From Polyporus tsugae (lineage: Eukaryota; Basidiomycota; Agaricomycetes; Polyporales; Polyporaceae): 64,000 nt of DNA. The position numbers were made by a program, and so were the translations under genes. The stretch spans positions 2,356,001 to 2,420,000 of the forward strand of contig JAHRBS010000009.1 in assembly GCA_024305745.1 (NCBI GenBank), in the 5' to 3' direction. The notes beneath the pieces are model-generated. The model made no database searches. It had not been told where the DNA came from and saw only the letters and a program-made list of their open reading frames with translations. Shown piece after piece: positions 57,700 through 64,000 of the stretch. The first letter of the stretch is position 1, and each line of letters begins with the position of its first letter.

Positions 57700-59980
57700 C
57701 AGAGAAGGTTCCCAGGGATACCGGGATGCGATGACGACACCTAAACATGAAACGAGGGGGACATCCAAGTGCCTGTCGCTCATGCCGGTGTCTAAATAAG
57801 TTAGAGCGCGAGACGTCCGTCATGCATTGCGTTTGTGCCGCGGCTTACATTGGTTGAAGACTGCACTAAGCAAGACTCGGCGAATGTCGGAGGCCAGACG
57901 TGATAACACCTTTCCACCATTCCGTACGTGAGGAGTCTATCTCGGTGCGGCGTTTCGATCGGGTATCTGTCGCCTGGGCTAGCGCAAAATCCTGAAGGCG
58001 ATCACCGTAGTAGCCACAGAATCGTGTTTGGAATGTGGTGCACGATGCTCACCCTCTTCGTCGTAAGCGGTCTGGAAACAAAGTTGCTAAGCTGGTTGCG
58101 CCGAAGACGACGGATCTTGACCACACAAAGATTCCTGGCAATCGCGGACTCGGACCCGCAGTGCGCAGCTCGAAATACAAAGAAGCATCTGGCGTGAGTC
58201 ATCCTGCTCTTCCTCGGGAGTTATGGCGGACGATCATTAAGTACACGGACTTTCGTGCGGCGACGGTGCGTGGGATCGACCTGACACGGTTCAAAAGAGA
58301 ACGATTCGTGTGAGATGTCTGAACGAAGCAAGTCGGCAGGGATGAAAACGCCGCTGGGAACTCACCTGCAGGAAAGTCGGGGTTCTCCTGAGAGAAGGAG
58401 ATCGACAGAGTCCCGGCTGCACTGACGCGGCGAGCTCCGAGTAGTCTACTGCGACCGAAGAAAGAAGATGGATAGACAGTGTCGCATATGCATACAATGG
58501 AATGCACAAGAACGATGGAAGAGGTCTATTCTGAAAGACGTGCAAAGGGGAACCACGTACGGTAGGCCAGCCCGGACCTCGAGCGCCATCAACCTCCTCC
58601 TTGCCCCCCTTCGTCCGCTTCGGAATCCCCGCCCTCCTCCAAATCGACACCGACATCGATCGTTCCGGGGGCGGGGAACCAGCCGTATTGACGGAGGTCG
58701 ACCTTGAGCTCACCCGAACGGGTGGCGACGACATCTATGCCCTCCGCGACGAGAGCGTCGCGTTGACGGTTGGCGCCGTCCGTGCCTGGTCCACGGGAAG
58801 AGATGACACCGGTCGATGAGAGCACGCGGTGCCAGGGTACTGGGGGATTCGCGTCGGGGGACAAGAATTTGAGGGCTGGTCGGCGGTCCGTATAAACAAA
58901 CACGTGCGGAGACCAGACCATGAGGGACGAGGGGGTGAGCTCGCGCACACACCTTGCCCAACGTGACGAGAATAAGAGGGCCTTCCAATCAGTTTAGCGA
59001 TGTGTCCTGTCGAAGAATGTCCTGAAATCAGGAGGGTGACTTAATTAGAGTCGTTAAGCTAGACCGCGAACCGTAAGAGGTAGCGCGCTGTGGAGGAATT
59101 TGGCGGACAACATGATAGACCTAGAAGCCCTGTAAGCTGGAGAAGGTGACTAAATAAGCGATGACGGTACCGCCGAGTGAAACTGGTCGCCATCCATCGA
59201 GCCTGAAGCTAAGCTTGAAGTTCAAGCTGAAGCTCAAGGCGAGACTCGGCACGACAGTCACGGTGCAGACGAGCGTGAGGGTGACTATGATACACATCCG
59301 TCACACTGGTGGTCACACACGGCGGAGGAGGCTTGCTGCTCGCCGTCTTCATCGTCTGACGCGCTCGGTCGCCGTTCTGCTTGTCTCCGCTTTCGAACGC
59401 TCCCTCAGCAATCCATTGAAGAATCAATGTGCAGTGCTGTCCAGTACAAGTCCAGGTCAATGCGACCAGTGAGGCTCTAGCGCAGGAGGACGACGACGAG
59501 GCTCCGAAGACCCCAGTGTCGAGAAGGAAGACGGTGCTTTGAATAGGCGAAAAGACGGTGAGAAAGACGGCGGCCACGAGGGTGTGGAGGTATTAGCAGG
59601 AGGGGTAGGAAGGAGCGAATCGGCAGTTTGGCAAGGTACCGACGATCCCCGTTCACCCGTCTGTTGGACAAGATATTCTCGTGCGAGGGATTTGTAGCAT
59701 CATCAGATGCAAAGCAGTGATGCCCCTCTGAAGTACCTCATCACCTTCTCAAAGACCTCGAGCTTGTCGTAGGTTCAAGTTCCCCATGTGAGTGATGCGT
59801 CCGTCCTGTTTGTCTCTCCCTTCGTGCACAGAATTACTGCTCGATGATCTAGGCTTTGACCTGGTTCGCCTCGGTCTTGCATAGAGTGATATGGGATAGT
59901 ACACCTCAGGCGTGTCTGTCCAAGGTGTTTAGCTTGTAGATCTCATGGTTGCGCATGCACAATTAGTGCCTCGATGTTTG
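57700..59980 (-). repeat. right arm of segmental inverted duplication
   Basis: Reverse-complement partner of about 47008-49290. It contains copy 2 of the Atl1-like gene (minus strand), and on the plus strand the F-box-like start HPALPRELWRTIIKYTDF at 58199-58252. Boundaries are approximate. Confidence 0.8.
58589..59197 (-). CDS. alkyltransferase-like (Atl1/MGMT-type) protein, copy 2
   Basis: Model complement(join(58589..58875,58953..59006,59072..59120,59171..59197)), 138 residues, with exon lengths identical to copy 1 (27, 49, 54, 287 bases). The sequence keeps the conserved residues: SYGHIAKLIGRPSYSRHVGQ, ALKFLSPDANPPVPWHRVLS, SSRGPGTDGANRQRDAL, KVDLRQYGWFPAPGTIDVGV. PWHR replaces the cysteine-containing PCHR of true methyltransferases, so no self-alkylation is expected; the protein would bind O6-alkylguanine and recruit excision repair. 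It ends in an acidic/Gly tail. This copy looks like the functional parent of the pair. Confidence 0.87.
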
Positions 59981-60183
59981 CCTCATCCTCTGCGTTAATG
60001 TGCATCCCAAGAGTTAGGGGTCAGTTTTCGTCACCGACACCATCGCTCTATTGCCCTCACGCGTCGCTATATTGACCTGACGCCACCGCAGCCTGTTCAC
60101 CATCCTGTTGGACTACGAAGTGTCTACCCCTGAGCCCCGGCGATCTTCAACTAACGTCTCTATCGCTTTGGGATTTTTTCCAG
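59981..60183. other. 5' flank of coiled-coil gene
   Basis: May contain the first exon(s) of the following gene: the stretch before 60119 reads LFTILLDYE in one frame and is followed by a possible donor and a CTAAC branch site. The start codon could not be fixed. Confidence 0.3.
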
Positions 60184-60833
60184 AGGACGTATCCAGCATG
60201 GGTATGTCTTGGTTTTTTGCCGAACTTTCCTTGCGCATAGTAATCGTACGTTCTCTCGCAGACACCAAAAACGTAGATTCCCAAGCGGCAGTCGTTGCGG
60301 ACGCACATCACACTGTCGACGCAGATACTCCGCGTACGTAGTGACCCCTTTTCAGTTTCTGGCGTTCACACTGACGGGATCATAGCCCTCTGGGCCCAGC
60401 AGCTTATCGCCGCGTTCAAATCGCTTCGGGAAGAGCTTACTGCCGCCAACCTCCCGCAACTCAGCCCTGCCCTGGCAGGTCTTGGGGACGAGGCGGCGGC
60501 CCCTGAAGCCGAGATCGCCACGGAATTTGACGACTGGCTGGACATGGACACGGATGAAATGATGGTGGAGATTGAGGGCGACCCGATAGCGGCCGTCACC
60601 CTTCGGCAAAGCGAGATGCTTCGTGGTGTCGCCAGCAGCCTTCGGGACGTCAAGGTCGACGTCGCTACCCTTACTGCGAGGTTGCAGACCGCCAATTCCT
60701 TCACGGATGACGTGCCCGTCGAGCGCGACGAGGTATGTAATCTCCGAATCCTCACTCCCTGACTTGTTTTCGTATTATCCAGTGTGAGGACACGGTTCAC
60801 ACTTTCCAGCCAACCTCGACGAACATCATGTGA
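60184..60833 (+). CDS. unrecognised coiled-coil protein, 5' end not resolved
   Basis: Exons 60184..60201, 60262..60333, 60386..60732, 60783..60833 join in phase and end at TGA. The coded part is about 160 residues: an Ala/Asp-rich start (EDVSSM, DTKNVDSQAAVVADAHHTVD), a helix (LWAQQLIAAFKSLREELTAA), an acidic middle (EIATEFDDWLDMDTDEMMVE), then a heptad-like segment (MLRGVASSLRDVKVDVATLT, ARLQTAN). Likely cytoplasmic or nuclear and dimeric by its coiled-coil look; no domain or partner known. The first exon is missing from my model. The consistent splice phases argue strongly that it is a real gene. Confidence 0.55.
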
Positions 60834-61345
60834 AGCAAACATACTCATACTTCAGAGTTTGATTGTACGTGTGTGCTCTCTTCTTTGCGAGGCTACACAA
60901 CGGGTTGATCGCGCCATTAACTGGTGCAAGACATCCTTCTCCCGTCTCTTCACACTCTCCTGGTTGTACAACATCCTGGTTCGAGTAGTACGCTGATTGT
61001 AATGCGCACCGAAGGAAGAAGGGCTTTCTTGCGGGGCGGACGCAAATGATCAATAGTATCGTTTCTAGCTAGTAGTACCCCGCCTTGACACCATCCTCAT
61101 CGTCCCCAAATTTCGCTCAACACCGTGCTAGAGTTCAGCGACTGCCGTACTTGTGAACCTTTTCTTATTTTCCGTAGGCGCCAGGACCACTCAATGACCT
61201 CATACCTGTTAGACGCCCATCAACTGTGCCATGAGTCCGACAATCTGTTCTCTGTTCTCCGATGGCCCCGCTTTCTCTCTCAACGTTCAACCCCCATGAC
61301 TCTTGTCACCGTCTTTCGAGATATATCTCTTGCGGAGACCTTTCT
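60834..61345. other. intergenic between coiled-coil gene and CK1-like gene
   Basis: No recognisable feature apart from the putative promoter of the kinase gene. Confidence 0.45.
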
Positions 61346-62751
61346 ATGGTGCGGTTAAGCTATAAATGGGAGAATCTCGTCGGATTGGGGAGCTACGGTA
61401 AGCTTGTCGAACATAAAGGCTGAAAGATGTTCTCATTGTTAACCCCTGAAGGGAAGGTCTTCGCCGCCAAGACTAGCGTGGACCACAATGGAGTCGGGGG
61501 AAAAGGAGAAACGGACGTAGGATGAGGGTTACGAACTATGTACGGCATCCCCTTTTGCTCCACGAGGCGTGTGTTCTCATTCTCGTAGGCGGTAAGACGG
61601 ACCTTCGATCTCATGGGTCTTCGCTTGTGTTTCATTTGGTCGTTGCTCATGGGCCTCATCCGCAGGGCATCCAAATGTCCCCCGTGTCCTCGCATGGGGA
61701 CGGTCGCAGTACTTCGAGTACATGGCAATGGAACTCCTCGGGCCGAACCTTGACGACGGAGTAGTCGGCCTCAGCCAGCGAAACGCTGTCGCGCTGATAT
61801 GTCAAATGGTACCGTCCTTTCACCGTTCCGCTCATACCCAATAGTAATATGATGACGATGATTTCCGCAGCTGGATGCGATCGAACACGTCCATGGGAAA
61901 GGGTTTGTCCACGGTGACATCAAACCATCCAACATCGTCCTCGGTCGTGGCGAGACCGCCGGACGGGCCACGGACTGCCCGCCCAGCGGTCGGAGGGGTA
62001 CGGTACCGTTTTGCAGCTTGCGCGTTCTCGCGGGCGAAGGTACGTGTCGGAAGTTATTCCTGACTCCAATGCGGGGCCGAAGTACAGCCGACTCTGACCC
62101 GTTCTCGCAGCTGCGTTGCCCCGTGATGATTTGGAGTCCCTTGCGTACACCGTAGCCCACCTCTTGAGAGGCACTCTCCCTTGGTTCTATCAGTCATTTA
62201 CAGAGCGGGTCGGGGGAGGTCCCATGAGCGGCAAGGACCTCTTTCAGGGCTTCCCTGACGTCTTCGCTCAGTTTCTGGACTTCGCGCGCGGCCTCGCTCC
62301 CACCGACGACCTGCAGTACCAACGCTGGAGAGAAGCCTTCCGCGCGCCGGAACCGGGACTCCCGGAACGCCCCATGTTCGACCAGCAAGACAGAAGCGGC
62401 CGTCGTCTCCGGGTGACATGGGTACCTCCCTCCCTCGGGGAGGAGGAGTTTTATCTGCTCGACTCTGAGGAGGATGGGTCCTGGTCAAACCCCGCGTTAG
62501 GTGGACCGGAATCCCAGTCGGAGATGGGGGGAACTCACGGTTTCGACGTCTTGCGGGCCTCTGAGTGGCTCTTCCTTCCGTTTGGTCTTCCGCCCTGCCA
62601 CGTGATGAGCGACGAGTTTGACGTCGTGGCGGGACACTTGGACTTCATTGACGAGCCTCCGCTGTACGACGGCAGGCGCTCTGTGGAGAACACCTCCCCT
62701 CCCGAGGTCATGAACAATGCCCAGTCGAATACGCGTTGCATACGTCCTTAG
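61346..62751 (+). pseudogene. CK1-like (pseudo)kinase with apparent one-base deletion
   Basis: Exons 61346..61397, 61452..61591, 61666..61808, 61871..62039, 62111..62751; about 381 residues if the shift is ignored. Landmarks: glycine loop YKWENLVGLGSYGKVFAAKT with the N-lobe Lys, then VRHPLLLHEACVLILVGGHP, WGRSQYFEYMAMELLGPNL, the catalytic loop FVHGDIKPSNIVLG, and the CK1-type block GTVPFCSLRVLAGEAALPRD followed by DLESLAYTVAHLLRGTLPW. No DFG or DYG motif occurs between the catalytic loop and GTVPF. Exon 2 is in two frames: one base seems missing in the G run 61496-61500, and adding one restores the exon phase. Related CK1-like kinases are expanded in mushrooms. Either a decaying gene or an assembly error on top of a pseudokinase. 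Confidence 0.7.
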
Positions 62752-63428
62752 TACATGTATGCGTACGTATACCCACTGTACCCACTACTAGAATCGGGAT
62801 TACAATGGGCATCGGAGGACATCTTGGCCATTCGCTGTACAGGAAAGAGCTGGACGAGGTTCCAGCATCATGATCGGAGCATCAAACGTTGAAATAATCA
62901 CTGTAGTGGCAGAAGTTAAAACACGCGTTATGCCGAGGCTGTACGGTGGTTCTAGTCGCGCATACGATTCGGATTCTGGGCCAAAGGTCTGCACAGATGA
63001 GCAAGTAAGACCACCACTGAGGCGTTGTCTCATACCGATCTGTAGTAATGCTCGTACCGCAGCTAACACTATGCGAGGTTACTACAGATGTATACGAGAC
63101 AACCAACCCTCTCTGTCGATGCATTAGCTGAGGTCTGTGATGGTGAGCAGCAGGAAGAGCAAAACACAAAGGACGAGCATTGGTGCTAGCCGCAGCAACG
63201 TCCAGCTCAAGGGGCGCGATAAATTAAGTCTCGACTATTGACGCACGTCCATTCAAATCTTTGTGCGGTGACAGTTCCTGTGTCCTCTCTGGTGATGTGA
63301 CCAGAGCCTGAGATGCGAGCCATCGATGGAAGAACAAGGGCGAAATCCACTTGTATGTGCACGGCTAGATAGTACAACGCGACAGACCTCCGGCACATGT
63401 ACAACCCACCTGACTACACGCCCGCCGG
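62752..63428. other. intergenic, no supported gene
   Basis: Convergent 3' flanks of the CK1-like gene and farnesyl diphosphate synthase. Nothing recognisable. Confidence 0.5.
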
Positions 63429-63960
63429 TCATTTCTGTCTCTTGTAGATCTTGTCGAGGAACGCCTTGAAGACCTCCCTCTTGAGCTTCACCTCGCCCGC
63501 CCCGACGTCCGCGCCTTCGGCAGGGATCGTCTCGATCAGGCCCATGATGCGCTTGTACGCGCCCTCTTCGTACACGGTGTACCTCTCCCGGATCCCGATC
63601 TCCTCGTACAGCGCCTTGATGCGCACCTCGGCCGCCTTGTCCTTGATGCCGTAGTTGTCGTCGAGCACCTTGCGCTGTGCAGGCGTCGCGACCGCGAGCG
63701 CGGTGTTGACGCACCACGAGCACTTGTTGTCGATGATGTCCGTCCCGATCTTGCCGAGCACCTCCGGGGGCGCGGCGAAGTCGAGGAAGTCGTCCTGGAC
63801 CTGGAAGTACTCGCCGAGCGGGACGAGGATGGACTCAGCGAGCGCGTAGGGGTCGTCGGAGGCTGGCGGCGCGTGGGGGATGCCGCACATGTACATCGCC
63901 AGCGCGACGGGGAGGTAGAAGGAATAATAGGACGTCTTGAAGATGACGATCTTCTGATGC
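63429..63960 (-). CDS. ERG20: farnesyl diphosphate synthase, C-terminal exon (partial)
   Basis: 177 codons plus one leading base. Acceptor AG at 63961-63962; the 5' part of the gene lies beyond the window. It starts [20 protein letters not shown], then [15 protein letters not shown] with the second Asp-rich motif (DDFLD) that binds Mg-pyrophosphate, [16 protein letters not shown], and ends DKIYKRQK as in fungal FPP synthases. The enzyme condenses isopentenyl diphosphate with DMAPP and GPP to farnesyl diphosphate in the cytosol, feeding sterol, heme A, ubiquinone, dolichol and sesquiterpene synthesis. The visible third of the protein looks fully functional. Confidence 0.93.
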
Positions 63961-64000
63961 CTGAATACGCGCGCAGTCGGGTCAGACGAAAGCACGGAAG

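Overview
The window is nuclear DNA of a filamentous basidiomycete. Most genes carry several short introns (about 50-70 bases, GT...AG), spacing is compact, and several families are typical of Agaricomycetes: serine/threonine-rich secreted proteins, F-box/LRR and WD40 genes, an expanded non-canonical G-alpha, CK1-like kinases, Ty1/copia elements. A wood-decay Polyporales-type fungus is my inference; the genus cannot be told. Exon coordinates were worked out by hand from reading frames and splice sites.

Layout. (1) 1-18.4 kb: six genes for small secreted, Ser/Thr-rich, partly GPI-tailed proteins. They share an unusual architecture: a 15-22 residue signal peptide as exon 1, then a phase-1 intron right at the end of the signal. 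A WD40 gene and an F-box gene sit among them. (2) 19-22 kb: weak F-box/LRR-like remnants, then a complete six-exon multi-pass membrane protein (22.46-23.79 kb). (3) 24.7-27 kb: a kinase-like gene with a frameshift in its catalytic loop and a decayed glycerol-3-phosphate dehydrogenase fragment. (4) 27.9-31.9 kb: a proline/serine-rich protein divergent from PCNA. PCNA is preceded by three ACGCGT cell-cycle boxes and carries an insertion of about 127 residues.

(5) 33.2-46.7 kb: a gene of an unrecognised zinc-finger-like family is split by a Ty1/copia retrotransposon (33617-46273). A second, younger and apparently intact Ty1/copia element (39836-46213) lies inside one LTR of the first. Target-site duplications, LTRs, polypurine tracts and primer-binding sites are all visible, and both elements seem to be primed by the anticodon-loop half of initiator tRNA-Met. 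(6) 47-60 kb: a segmental inverted duplication (about 2.3 kb arms, 47.0-49.3 and 57.7-60.0 kb), each arm with a copy of an alkyltransferase-like (Atl1/MGMT-type) DNA repair gene. It flanks two further copies of the zinc-finger-like family and a 13-exon G-alpha that lacks the catalytic glutamine. (7) 60.2-64 kb: an unrecognised coiled-coil gene, a CK1-like kinase without a DFG motif and with an apparent one-base deletion, and the 3' end of farnesyl diphosphate synthase, which runs off the window.

The genes do not form one pathway. The main themes are secreted-protein expansion, retrotransposon nesting, segmental duplication, and unusual versions of conserved proteins (PCNA, G-alpha, CK1).
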